NCBI RefSeq assembly: GCF_048544455.1
Contig: NC_133536.1
Coordinates: forward strand, 42,032,152-42,096,151
Length of the DNA stretch: 64,000 nt
Direction of reading: 5' to 3'
DNA from: Silene latifolia
Lineage: Eukaryota > Streptophyta > Magnoliopsida > Caryophyllales > Caryophyllaceae
In this document: positions 32,823 through 43,530 of the stretch, piece by piece
Layout of the letters: each line of letters starts with the position of its first letter
How positions within the stretch are numbered: position 1 is the stretch's first letter
The notes under the pieces: model-generated
Database searches by the model: none
What the model was told of the DNA's origin: nothing
Seen by the model: the letters and a program-made list of their open reading frames with translations, nothing else
Position numbers and translations under genes: made by a program

Positions 32823-35025
32823 AACTCACTTCCAACCATCAAGAAACAAGAAGAAGATACTCATGAGCAACATGAAAATCTGTCGTCGGTAATACTATTA
32901 ATCTTTATTTGTATGCTTCTTCAATATTAATGTTAATAATTTGTTGTCGAAATACAGTAATGAGTAACCGAATGGATTCAGTCACTCATAACTTAAACCT
33001 TGAAATATGCAGATTTTGTTCCATGATTTTACGTGCGCAGTAGAAAAGCTTGGTGTTGCGTATGCCGAGGTTGATGAAAAAGGCCGAAACTTGTTAGCAA
33101 TGATGCCTAATCATGAAGAAGTGAAAAAGTTAATCATGGATTCTCGTGTGACCTTTAATTTATCCCGTCTAGATGGTGATAAAGACTTCATTGAATCTGA
33201 AAATGAACCCATTACTTCTAATGAAATAACCCCTCGTTTGAGTCAAGACTTGTTCTCTAAAAGTCCGTCGATAATCAGGGAACATGATGCACAGACAAGC
33301 GTCAAACTCTTGTTCAAGAAACTAAATGAGGTTGAACCATCAACCTTTTCACTTGGCTTGACATAAGAGTTTACTGCTCGTAGTACACCTTATAATGATG
33401 CGGAAAAGCTCGGAGAAGAAAGTGAAAAATACATGTCGACAGTGGAGGAGGCAGAAAGTGGGGATGTGAAAGACAATGGAGAAGAAGAAAAAAATAACGA
33501 TGAGGAAGAAAGTGATGATGAAAATGGAGACAAGGATGAAGATGACGAAGGAGGTGAAAATGCACCGAAAGATGCGAATGAGGATGGAGAGATAATAGAG
33601 GAAGAAGGAAAAAAAGGAGAAAACACCAAAATGAAAACATAACCGACAACCAGCAAGATATGTCAAATCTTCTTACATTGTGAGGATCTTGGATCCGAAT
33701 ACCTTACTAGCGAAGAAGCATATGGATTTGGTTGCTAATCTAATTTTAAAGGACAATCAGACATTGTAATGTTACTTTATCTCCCTCACTTTACCCTTCT
33801 ATTATAATTCCTGTCATGGTTTACATTCACAATTAACTAATTGATCTTCGTAATAAAGGAAATGAGGTTCGTTTTATAAATTATATACTACGACACTTAC
33901 TTATTATCCTTTTTCATAGGTTAAAGTTGTTCCATTATGGTGATGTAGCGACAACAAAAGAAGATTTATGCTCTCTCGTTACAAAAGGCTGTTTTGTAGA
34001 ATCCTAAGTGATAAGTACATTCTCTTTAATCCTGAATTTCCGTGAGAAATATAAAGCTCCTACATCTCCATCGCGAGTTTTCTTTCCTATACAGGTGCTG
34101 GTAAGTCAAACTTTTCAACACGACATATAGTTTAGTTTTTAGAAAACTTGTACGAACACCTTCAATACTACACTTTATTTACATACTTCAGTTTATTAAT
34201 ACTATCTCAATTTCTGCTAAAACAGTCCAAATTGGTGAATATCGATGACAAAGCAAAATCGTACTCGGCTTTCAAAAATGATATGGACATGTACCTTGAA
34301 AACTGGAGCACCTTCAAGAAAGCTGACCATGTTGGTCTCTTTTTCTTTCCCATCTTTTTGGATAAGCACTTTATCGTGACATGATTCAATCTTTCAACAA
34401 AGACGACAAGATATGACTTATTAGATAATAAGACCGAGGGACGAATATCATTGGAAAAATATGGAAATATTCCATCAAAATTGGTATGGAACATATACTA
34501 CTATATTAATTACTTTCCATGCTTTATAGAAAAATTTGATGTTCTAATATTACACTGATATGTATATGTTTTGCTTGTTTGTATCTACATTTAGCAAGAA
34601 TTCCTTGCTCAATGGCTAACTAGTAAACAATTGCCCATAAAAGAATCTCAAATCTACTACCTTAAAGCTAGAAGACTTCAAAAGAAGTGGCGGGATGAGT
34701 CAAATCATAGTGATTGTACTATATATGCGATGCGTCATATGGAGACATACAAAGGAAATGGCTAGGAGGGCTGGAACGTAGGACTTCAGAAAGCAAAGGT
34801 AACATCGTCGTATACAATACAATGCAAACTTATTTTTGTTGTCTTTATTTTTAATGTTAATTCACTAGTTATTTAATAATCTTTTCTTTGTTGTTGTAAC
34901 AGTTCAAGCCTCTACAAAATTTGAGATTCAAATACGCCTACGAGATTGTCAACTTTGAGGGTAATGAAGTAAAGTCAAAAGTCTTTTCTTTGGTCGAGCA
35001 ACTAGTTAAAAAAGGCGTAAAGTGA
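32823..35025 (+). pseudogene. Ulp1-like SUMO protease gene, C-terminal part (C48)
   Basis: Continues the gene broken at 24873. Probable exons: 32823-32888; 33007-33645 with an acidic Glu/Asp repeat (about residues 150-210) and one in-frame TAA at 33364; a basic exon near 33650-33768 (RILDPNTLLAKKHMDLVANL); then the protease domain at 33923-34768. Catalytic residues visible: His in DKHFIVT (34367-34369), Asp in TRYDLLDN (34415-34417), Cys in NHSDCTIYAMRHMETY (34716-34718). A last exon at 34903-35025 ends KKGVK. C48 enzymes cleave SUMO. Such genes ride in Mutator-like elements (Kaonashi type). The TAA, a TAG after the Cys motif, and the LINE insertion make this a pseudogene. Confidence 0.8.
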
Positions 35026-35829
35026 TTTATTATATGTAACAATTTTACAGATTATTTCTATGTTAATAATGGTCTTTTAAAGAGAATAACTCTTTCTGAT
35101 GTTGGAGAGACAATTTTGGAATAACTTGACAACATTTTTTGGACACTTTTTAGCTTTCAAGTTTTTATGATACAGTTTGAGCTATCGAGTAAACTTCCCG
35201 AGTTCCATAATTTTCTTAGCCTTGTATTTCTTTTTTTGCTTCCGTAAGTAAAGGTTCCGAGCTTTTACAGATATATTCGGAGGTCTCAGTAAGTTTTCAG
35301 AGTGCTATAAGAAACTTTACGAGCGAGGTAATAAATTTTATGAGCTTACAAGAGGTTTTCAAGATTCGTATGCAAGTGAAAGGTCGTGAGTTATTAATAA
35401 ATCTATGTTCATACAACCTTGACTACCTATATATGTTATGAGTTATGATTTTTGGATTTCATCCATAAAAAGCCGTAACTTTCATAATAGTTTTTTAGTC
35501 TCGGAAAAGAAACAAACGCCGAGTTTCTTATTGATATATTTCGAGCTATGAAGTAAACTTTCTTAGCTTCTTATCAATAAATGTTTGTTTGCTCAATACA
35601 CTCATTGAACAGCTCAGTAAGTTATTTGTATTGCTCGAATTGTTTTGCGTACAAGACATTTTTAACTTAGCTTGGAAAATTTTTATGATAGCTCATTAAA
35701 TTATAATTTGTTAGTGTCGTAAATAGATCATGAATGGTAATTTTATCAAAATGTAATATGTTGTTGATATATTTTTTGGGCACTTTATAGCTTTCGAGTT
35801 ATTTTATGATACAGTTTGAGATATCGAGT

Positions 35830-37594
35830 TGATGTGACCATAATTTGAGCATATTTAGCCTCCGAATTAGCCTTGTTCCCATGATTTTTAGTGCATATTT
35901 GGGTCATTTATTGTCTTTAGTCCTTTGTTTTGCATATTCTTTGAGGTTTTGATCCCTTGGTAGGAAAGGAGTGCAAACCTTGCATTTTCATGGCAAAATG
36001 GAGCTAAATTGATTGAATTCAATGACCAAGCATCAAAGAGAAGACAAGATTAGAAGGCCTTTGTACATACTATAGTAGATGGGCAATGATGAGAAAAGAT
36101 CTTTGCATCCCCGAGGAAATCCTCAAGGATTTTATGAAGAGAAAGGAAGAAGCTGTAAGAGAATCCGAGCGGATTGCCCACAATCCGCCCGTCCAAGAGG
36201 AGCAATCCGAGCGTCTTCCTCAGCTGGACGCCCGTCCAGAACCACCACAATCCGCCCGTCCACCCCACGAATCCGCTCGTCTAACAAGAAGACAATCCGT
36301 CTGTCCCGTGCTCTGGACGCTCAGATTGTGTGACAGCTAAATCCGTCTTCTACTTGTTCAATGAAGGATGCGCATATTTTTCAAAGACCGGCGAAAAGGA
36401 GACCGGAGTCTCTCTTGAGACCGGCGATTCCTCAAGGACTTAATCGTCATTTAAGCCCTTAGTAAACCCTAATTTATGTACCTAATCCCCCCTATAAATA
36501 CCCCATTAGTCTAATTAGATTATCATGTTCTTCTTAGCAATCTCTAGTGTAGTTTATATCAATCAAATCTCTCTTTAATCTTGTAATAAACTTTTAATCA
36601 AGTCTTAATACAAATCTCATTTCCTTAATCTCTCTTTTGTTCATCTTTCATTTTGGGTAATTGAAGATTATTTGGGTTATTATTGGGAGATTGACAACCT
36701 TCCAATCAATCATCAAGTACTTCTATTATTCTTAGCTTTATTATTGGAATCATTAGTAGGTATAATTCTCTTAATCCCTTTTTAATTATTGTTAATTATC
36801 TTCATTTATTCATCATGTTTTACTTTGTTGGTATGATTGACAACCTTGCTAGCATGTTCAACATGATAATGAGTGAGTAGTTTCCTTAACTAGGGTTAAT
36901 GGGTAATTAGGGGAAACCAACATGGGGAATGATGCATGCTTACCTTAATATGTTTTCATAGTTTATTTGCTTGCTTGTTGTGATCTCAACTTATGCACAT
37001 GTTATGTTTGATGAAATGCGAGCCTGTGAATCCTTGCATTTTTTACCCATCACCTATCTTTTCAATGAGACTTGTAAGACATAAACCAACTCGAGTCTCA
37101 TTAGACCATGCATATAGTTGAGTAGGTAAGATTAAGTCGACTTGTAGGTGTTGTACAATCTAATCGATTCGGCTCCGGGACCCAAACTTTCTTACGATTG
37201 TAAGACACAAACAAACTCGATCCATCACAACAATAATTGCTTGCTTATAATTTCAGAATATGTTTGTATGATCAATTCCCATGAATCCCCTATGACCCCA
37301 TGACACCCTAGTGCCTTTTATCAATTGTTTACATCCCTTTTTAATCATCTTGCTTGTTTACTTTTATTGCTATTTAGTTTAGTGATCTTCTACTTCAAAC
37401 CTCAAATTGTGACACCCCTAGACACCACTAGTAGCAATTGAAAATCTCATCTCAATTCTCGTCCCTTGGGATCCGACCTTTACTTGCCTCTTTACTAATT
37501 GTAGAGTTGTTTGTGGAGTTATAAATTGTGTTTTGGTCTAGGTGCTCCTAACGACAAGTACCGAAAACTAAACCCTCAAAAGAGGTACCGACCA
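35830..37594 (+). mobile_element. Solo LTR, 1765 bp, TSD CGAGT
   Basis: TGATGTGACC at the start and TACCGACCA at the end, between exact CGAGT copies (35825-35829 and 37595-37599). No internal region. TATA box TATAAATA at 36493-36500 gives plus orientation. At 36170-36340 it carries a cluster of TCCGCCCGTCC/TCCGAGCGTC words including the palindrome CTGGACGCCCGTCCAG. Result of recombination between two LTRs of a former element. Confidence 0.9.
36170..36340. repeat. CCGNNCGTC word cluster in solo LTR
   Basis: Seven or so spaced words: GCGGATTGCCCACAATCCGC, AATCCGAGCGTCTTCC, CTGGACGCCCGTCCAG, AATCCGCCCGTCC, AATCCGCTCGTC, AATCCGTCTGTCC, CTGGACGCTCAGA. Several are palindromic. Overlapping 84-codon frames here arise from this composition and are not genes. 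Confidence 0.7.
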
Positions 37595-38127
37595 CGAGTA
37601 AACTTCCCGAGTTCCATAATTTTCTTAGCCTTGTATTTCTTTTTTTCCTTTCGTAAGTAAAGGTTCTGAGCCTTTACAGATATATTCGGAGCTCTCAGTA
37701 AGTTTTCAGAGCGCCATAAGAAACTTTACGAGCGAGGTAATAAATTTTATGAGCTTCCAAGAGGTTTTCAAGATTCGTATGCAAGTTTAAAGGTCGTGAG
37801 TTATTAATAAATCTACGTTCATACAACCTTGACTACCTATATATGTTGTGAGTTATGATTTTTGGATTCGATTCATAAAAAGCCGTAACTTTCAGTTTTT
37901 GAGTTTCGTAAAAGGTACAAATGCCGAGTTTCTTATGCTATATTCTGAGCTACGAAGTAAAATTTCCGAGCTTCTTATGATATTTTCCGAGCTAGGAAAT
38001 TTCCAGCTGCATGTAAAAAATTACGATAAAATTGCAATAAGCATCCACAACCTATATGTAAAAAATTTGAAATTAAATCATAACTACTACATAAGCTAGT
38101 AGAGTGCTAATTTACAAGTTTAAAAAA

Positions 38128-39787
38128 CTACACATTATAATACTCCAGAGTCATCAAAATATCCCGAAGACCTATGTAGCTAGTACCAAGATTACTAGTA
38201 GGAGGCACAACTCCAACTCTATCTCCCTCTTTCTCTACATAATTCGCTGCCTTTTTACGTGCACGAGTCTTAGCGGCTTTGAATTTCCCACGAGCTCGAC
38301 TAGTTTGAATATCTATAAAACTCCTCTTCCTAGTAAACCTTTCCCCCTTCTTTGCCTCCCCCTTTAGATTTTGTATTATATCAACATTGTCAACTTCAAC
38401 GTCCGAGAATTGGATGCCACCTAGTACAGCCTCAAACTCTTTCTTTGCCTTCTCAAAGTAATCATTAACAATGCCCCTTGTGATCTCATTTTCAGGGCTA
38501 GCAATAATGAGCTTATGAAAATGGCACTGCATATCCAATCTCCACACAGGGCCTGCAACCTTTCCTTTAGACCCTTCAATGACATCATCTTTTGGCTTTG
38601 CATCCTTCGTCCAACGCTTAAGAACATAAACATTAGGTATCTCATCAACACAATTACAATGATAGATTCTTAGTATGTGACGACATAAAAACCCACCCTC
38701 TTCAAACCTTTTACAAGTACAACATGCGTAGTTTGATGATGATTCAAATGTTACCACATGGTCAAACTCGTCACTACGTTCAGTGTAGACGTAATACGAA
38801 AATGTGGTCTCAAAGCTAGTTTGTAATTTATGTTTATAGGACATGCCTTTAGTAAACTCTTTCTGAAAGTGTTTAAAAGATCCTATGGTATAATGCTTAG
38901 CTGCAAAATCAAGTAAAGAACATGGAATAACAAGCTCAGGCGCCATTTGCCAACAAAGACTATTGTCCTTGCATTCATGACTCCACCAATCACTCACAAC
39001 ACTACGAAATATCTCATAAAAATCACAAAGGGTAGTTGTCTTACAAAGACGCTTAGAAATTGAATTATTTGTTGACTCAACCCTTTGAGACGAGATCACA
39101 CCTGCTGAAAAATAATCTTTCCCATATGCACAACACTACTTTTCCCTCAAACCATAAAGATTACTCAGCCAATGATGATCACCACATTTGTATTCCGTAA
39201 CCATCCTAAAAAAAGTTAAAAACAAGTTAGTATTAGATACAAACAATATATTAAGCAAGTAATTTAATAAGTTTAGCAAACAAAGAATTTACAATTATTG
39301 TACATAAAAATCGAGCAATAGCTGAAGAAGCTGACATTCTTTGTAAAAAAAAATCGAGCAAATACATAAACAAGTCGAGCTCCCACACAAAATATTTGAC
39401 TTAGTGTATAAAGAAATTGAGCAGACACATATCGTAGCTGAAGTTATTTTTAAAACAAAAAAAACATGTTATTAATGAAACAAATTTAATTATTTTTAAA
39501 CATGTGCAGTATATACCTATTCCAACAATAATTTAATTCTCTTCAGTATGACATCTTTTCAAGATACGACTGAACAACTTGTTAAAACCCGCCATCTCTT
39601 TCAATTTTCCAAGATGAGCCGCTGAATTCTTGAATAAATGCCACACACATAACCTATGCTTTGATTGTGGAAAAAACTTCGCAATAGCAAGTTTCATTGC
39701 ATAAGATTGATAAGATTGATCCGTCATAATAGTTTTTGGTTGAATACCACCTATTGACCTCAAGAAAGTAGTGTACATCCACTCCAA
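38128..39787 (-). pseudogene. MULE/FAR1-like transposase
   Basis: Minus strand. 39787-39533 carries part of the MULE transposase domain (TTFLRSIGGIQPKTIMTDQS and LAIAKFFPQSKHRLCVWHLF), including the TDQ and CxWH-type motifs. After a gap or intron, a frame from about 39210 (MVTEYKCGDHHWLSNLYGL) meets a TAG where a Trp is usual, then the 323-codon frame to 38128. That frame holds SSQRVESTNNSI and a SWIM zinc finger (C127, C129, C139, H141; CTCKRFEEGGFLCRHIL). The N-terminal FAR1 DNA-binding domain is lost where an LTR starts at 39781. It is convergent with the Ulp1-like gene; together they mark a Ulp1-carrying Mutator-like element. The nonsense codon and truncation show it is dead. Confidence 0.85.
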
Positions 39788-40640
39788 GGTGCCTTACCAA
39801 GACTACTTTAGGCATAGAAATGCTACCATTTCGGTTACCCGAGGCAATGTATATCAAATTGACCATAAAGAAACATACTTAATTAAATAAGTTTAGCTGA
39901 TTACATGTTCAAAACCCAAAACTGTAAAGTGAAATACAACTATTCCAAAATATCAAACCAACTAAAAAGAAACTAAGTTCAAGACACAGCGGAAGACTCT
40001 AGTGACATGTGATGACTCTATCCTAGCTATCCCTCGCGCAATCCATCTCATACCTGCTCAATAACTGCTCACCATCCCCGAATGGATTACCACAGTTTTC
40101 ATAACATTTAAACGGGATCAGTTACTGATTACACAAATAAGATACACAAGATAACAATACACAGATCAACCAACTCAGTCATATCTCCACACACCTGACT
40201 ACACACTAAAGTGTACAGTCCTGCCAGAATAGCCATCGCAACAGATATTCCATACTGCCAATGGGGGACCGCAGCCATACCCACCAAATCCCCGCTCATC
40301 TATTCCGAGCGAAAACTCAAGTTCCTTAATGTGCACATCCCTTCCTGTGGCGGGTTCCACATAGGGCAAATCAAGGGCCTGAAGCCACTCTCGCAAGTGA
40401 CTCCACTCAGCTGAGGATGCGCCTCGCGAACCACAGATAAACACATTCAACCAAGTATACAACAACAATTACCAATTACAATACCAATATGATAAAGATC
40501 AACAACAGTAAACAACCACAACAATCCACCATCTAAACCATGTAATCAATAACTGAGTAGAGAAACCCTACCTGGAATAAGCAAATCACCAAGACCGTCA
40601 CAAATAGCTATTCAAACCGCTCCTCTACGAAATCACCTCC

Positions 40641-40728
40641 TATAACCACACAATCATTTAATTTTTTTTTTTTTTGGGAAAGTGTAAGTATATTAATATT
40701 AACAAAATTAAACACAATCATTTAATTA
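40641..40728 (-). mobile_element. Tiny retroposon insertion (poly-T, 16-bp TSD)
   Basis: ACACAATCATTTAATT occurs on both sides (about 40642-40657 and 40712-40727). Between them is a T-run then GGGAAAGTGTAAGTATATTA..., i.e. a poly(A) tail plus about 40 bp of the 3' end of a LINE or SINE inserted in minus orientation. Confidence 0.7.
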
Positions 40729-40767
40729 CTATCTAATAAACATTATACTCCCAAAATCCCCCAAAAT

Positions 40768-41285
40768 TAGGAGTGAGCAAGTTTAGGTTCGGACCGGACC
40801 GGACCATTCGGTCTGGACCAAACCCAGACCGAATTTTTTAGGTCCGGTCCTCAGTCCTCATTTTTTGAGTTTTCGGTCTTCGGTCCGGTCCGCACCAAAC
40901 CCGGATATTTTAGGTCCGGACCAAACGGACCGAATTTTATGTTTCTAAAGACTAGCATTAGAATATTATAAACTAAATTACCATTTTTATCTTCACAAGA
41001 CATTATAAATTAATATTGAGTATTTTTTTCTCAAAAACAATCGTCTAATTATTCATCGACATTTAATTTAGTGAAACTTAAATGTAATTATCATACACGA
41101 AATAGTGAAAGAATTAGTTCTAGGTCCATTTCGGTCTAAGACCGATCCGGACATTTCGGGTTTGGTCTGGTCCAAGACCGAAAGTTTTAGGTCCGGTCTT
41201 CGGTCCACAAAAATTTTATTTTCGGTCTTCGGTCCGGTCCGGTTTGGTCCGGCCCGGTCCGGTCTTGGACCGATGCTCAGCCCTA
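40768..41285. mobile_element. hAT-type MITE rich in GGTCCGG, 8-bp TSD
   Basis: Ends TAGGAGTGAGCA and TGCTCAGCCCTA (inverse TAGGGCTGAGCA) between exact CCCAAAAT copies (40760-40767 and 41286-41293). Both arms are composed of CCGGTCC/GGACCG words and fold back. The 8-bp TSD and TIR fit hAT. Its right 305 bp are duplicated at 45444-45748. Confidence 0.85.
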
Positions 41286-41354
41286 CCCAAAATACCCAAT
41301 TAGAGTTTCAATCAAAATCAACGAAAAGACATAAAAATTGTACAAGGATCTTAC

Positions 41355-42700
41355 TGTAATACTCCGTATTTATGAGTCTTGGGATACTCTATCGAGTAGG
41401 CCTTACTCTGTCGAGTAAGGGAATTTTGCGAAATAAAATAGTTTCTGACCTGTTGGGTACTCGATCGAGTAACTACAATACTCGATCGAGTAGGGGGGTA
41501 CTCGATCGAGTACCATGGCTACTCGATCGAGTAGCCGGTTTACGGGGGTTGTTTTCTCGGGTTTTGTTAATTATGCGATTAAGGTATATAATCTTTTCGT
41601 CATTCATTCTAATCACTTTTCTAAAACCTAAATCACTGTGAGAAGAGAAAGCAAACTACGTTCATCACCTTAATCGCATTGTTAACAAATCCCGGAGCTT
41701 GAAAGGTCGGATTTCACTTGTCTTTACATCGTTGTAATCCTTGCGTCGAGGGTAAGACCTTTATACCGTTTTTATTATATTTCGTCAAAGTTAGTTAAAC
41801 CCTAATATTGGGAATTGGGGATTTTGTTGTGTTATGTGCATAGTAGTAATTATGTGCTTGTATAATTAGGAGGAGGATTCGTAGAGGAAGCTTTTTTACT
41901 TCAGCTGTGAGATATTCTGACTATTGTGCTTTCCAGGTATGGTTTCCCTACTCAGTATTACTTACATGTGGTGTGGTGTTGTGCTGTAATTAGTATAATT
42001 GGTTGATTCAGACGATGTTGTGATTGTGATTGTGATTGTTTGTCTGTGGTTCTCGAGATGCGTTCTCGGCTGAGTGGAGTCACTTGCGGGAGTGGCTTCA
42101 CGCCCTAGTTTCGCCCTTCGTGGAACCCGCCACGGAAGGGGATGTGCACATTAATGGGACAGGGTTATCGCTCGGTATGATGAGCGGGGCTTAGGTGGGA
42201 ACGGCTGCGGTCCCCCACTGGCAGGGCTGGTCCAGTGGACAGTCGGAGACGGAGATGGAGTGGAGTGCTTGATCGTGTATGATTGTTTGAGTTGTGTTGG
42301 TTACTGTATTGTTGATTATACCTCTTGTGTAAATAGTACTGACCCCGGTTAATGTTTTAAAACCTGCGGTGATCCATTCGGGATGGTGAGCGGATATTGA
42401 GCGGGTATGACATGAGTCTTTGGGATCGGCTGGGATTGCCACGATCAGATGATAGAAGTCTTCCGATGTAGCTTAGTAGTTTTCATATATATTTCGATTA
42501 GTTCGATGAGATGCAGTAGTTTTGAGAACATGTATTAGTATTTGGTTTGGTTTTTGGATTGTAACCTTTCGCTAAAGTATTACTATTTAAATATCGTTTC
42601 ATTATTGTTTATTTGATTATCATTGCCTCGGGTAACCGAGATGGTAACGTCCTTATACCTGAGTGGTCCTGGTAAGGCACTTGGAGTATGGGGTGTTACA
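41355..42700 (+). repeat. Chromovirus 5' LTR (plus)
   Basis: 1346 bp, TGTAATACTCCG to GGGTGTTACA, followed at once by an iMet-type primer site. TATATAA at 41585-41591. Six CGATCGA-type sites at 41386-41535 (ACTCGATCGAGT). Preceded by CTTAC (41350-41354), the presumed TSD. Same family as the inverted LTR it sits in and as 62854-64000. Confidence 0.85.
41386..41535. repeat. CTCGATCGAG cluster in chromovirus LTR
   Basis: ACTCTATCGAGT, ACTCTGTCGAGT, then ACTCGATCGAGT four times, at 16-25 bp intervals. The word is the same as in the second non-autonomous element although the LTRs are unrelated. Confidence 0.88.
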
Positions 42701-42703
42701 AAA

Positions 42704-42715
42704 TGGTATCGAGCG
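42704..42715 (+). other. Primer binding site, initiator-Met type
   Basis: TGGTATCGAGCG three bases after the LTR; close to the usual TGGTATCAGAGC complementary to tRNA-iMet, with one base missing. Confidence 0.75.
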
Positions 42716-43530
42716 ACGGTCTGAAACTCCGTAACCAATGAACCCAATGAATATAGGGAGTCAATTAAAATGAACCCGGGGTAAAGGTTGTAGGAGCTAA
42801 TGCAAAGGCTTGGGAGACGTCCTAAAGTCGCGAACTCGCCCTACAATTTTGAACCGGTCACATGGGGGGAATATATGTTAAGTCGTATGTGTTGTTTGTT
42901 CGCTTGTGTGTGGATGTGATGAGGTGTGTTGTAAATGTTGGATGTTTGAAGTAGAAGTTGAGAATATGAATGAAATTGAAAAGATATATATATATAGAAC
43001 TGTGTTGGAATGAGAAGCATGTTGAGTGATTACTATGTGGCATTAATAACATGATATAATTGTTTGTTAATCGCATGAGCAACAGTAGCTTGGTATGCAT
43101 AATTAGGACATGATATCGTGTTTATAAGCTGTTTTACATGTTAGAATATGTCATAGCATGCGGGTATCATATTCGAGTTAGCATGACTCGATCGAGTGGG
43201 ACCGACTTGATCGGGTGGGTTTTTGACGCGTTTACGACCGAATCGAGTTTTAGGGTACTCGATCGAGTAACTAGGGGTACTCGATCGAGTAGGGGGTCAC
43301 TCGATCGAGTAGCCCGGCTACTCGGTCGAGTATGTTAGAGGTCAGAAGGTCTGTTTGTGTTCTAGAGTCGAGGTACTCGATCGAGTATGGGAGGCACTCG
43401 ATCGAGTAGCCTCTTACTCGATCGAGTAGGTTGGGACACTCGATCGAGTAGCACCTGGGTAGCTGTTTTTTCGTGTTTTGAGGTTTAGTACATGTGTTTA
43501 TGTCTACCCTTTCTTATATATAGCTTCAAG
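42716..43530 (+). other. Chromovirus 5' UTR with palindrome cluster
   Basis: Non-coding leader. At 43185-43452 there are nine CGATCGA-type sites (mostly ACTCGATCGAGT, some ACTTGATCGGGT or ACTCGGTCGAGT), ending about 80 bp before the gag ATG. A TA repeat sits at 42984-42998. Confidence 0.8.

Larger units (their letters stand above)
35134..38030. repeat. About 638-bp direct tandem repeat, second unit split
   Basis: Unit 1 is 35134-35770. Unit 2 starts at 35771, is interrupted after 35829 by the solo LTR, and resumes at 37600 to about 38030. Matching stretches include CGAGTAAACTTCCCGAGTTC and TACAGATATATTCGGAG. Inside each unit a shorter word (CCGAGCTNC/GAGCTATGAAGTAAA) recurs every 30-60 bp. 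No ORF. It lies between the convergent Ulp1-like and transposase genes. Confidence 0.78.
39781..41354 (-). repeat. Old chromovirus LTR (minus), left portion
   Basis: The inverse of the LTR at 41355-42700: 39781-39860 (TCCAAGGTGCCTTACCAAGA, TTCGGTTACCCGAGGCAAT) matches the inverse of 42640-42690, and 40050-40450 also aligns. The first ~15 terminal bases are not recognisable and ACTCC is shared with the transposase, so the junction is uncertain. Carries a retroposon tail (40657-40711) and a hAT MITE (40768-41285). The right portion continues at 45818. Confidence 0.72.

Noticed and set aside
33349..33666. Three minus-strand frames of 88-105 codons rich in Ser/Phe/His
   Set aside because: They are the complement of the Glu/Asp-rich part of the Ulp1-like gene; composition artefacts.
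36079..36340. Two overlapping 84-codon frames and an opposing 72-codon frame
   Set aside because: Result of the CCGNNCGTC word cluster in the solo LTR; no start context or homology.
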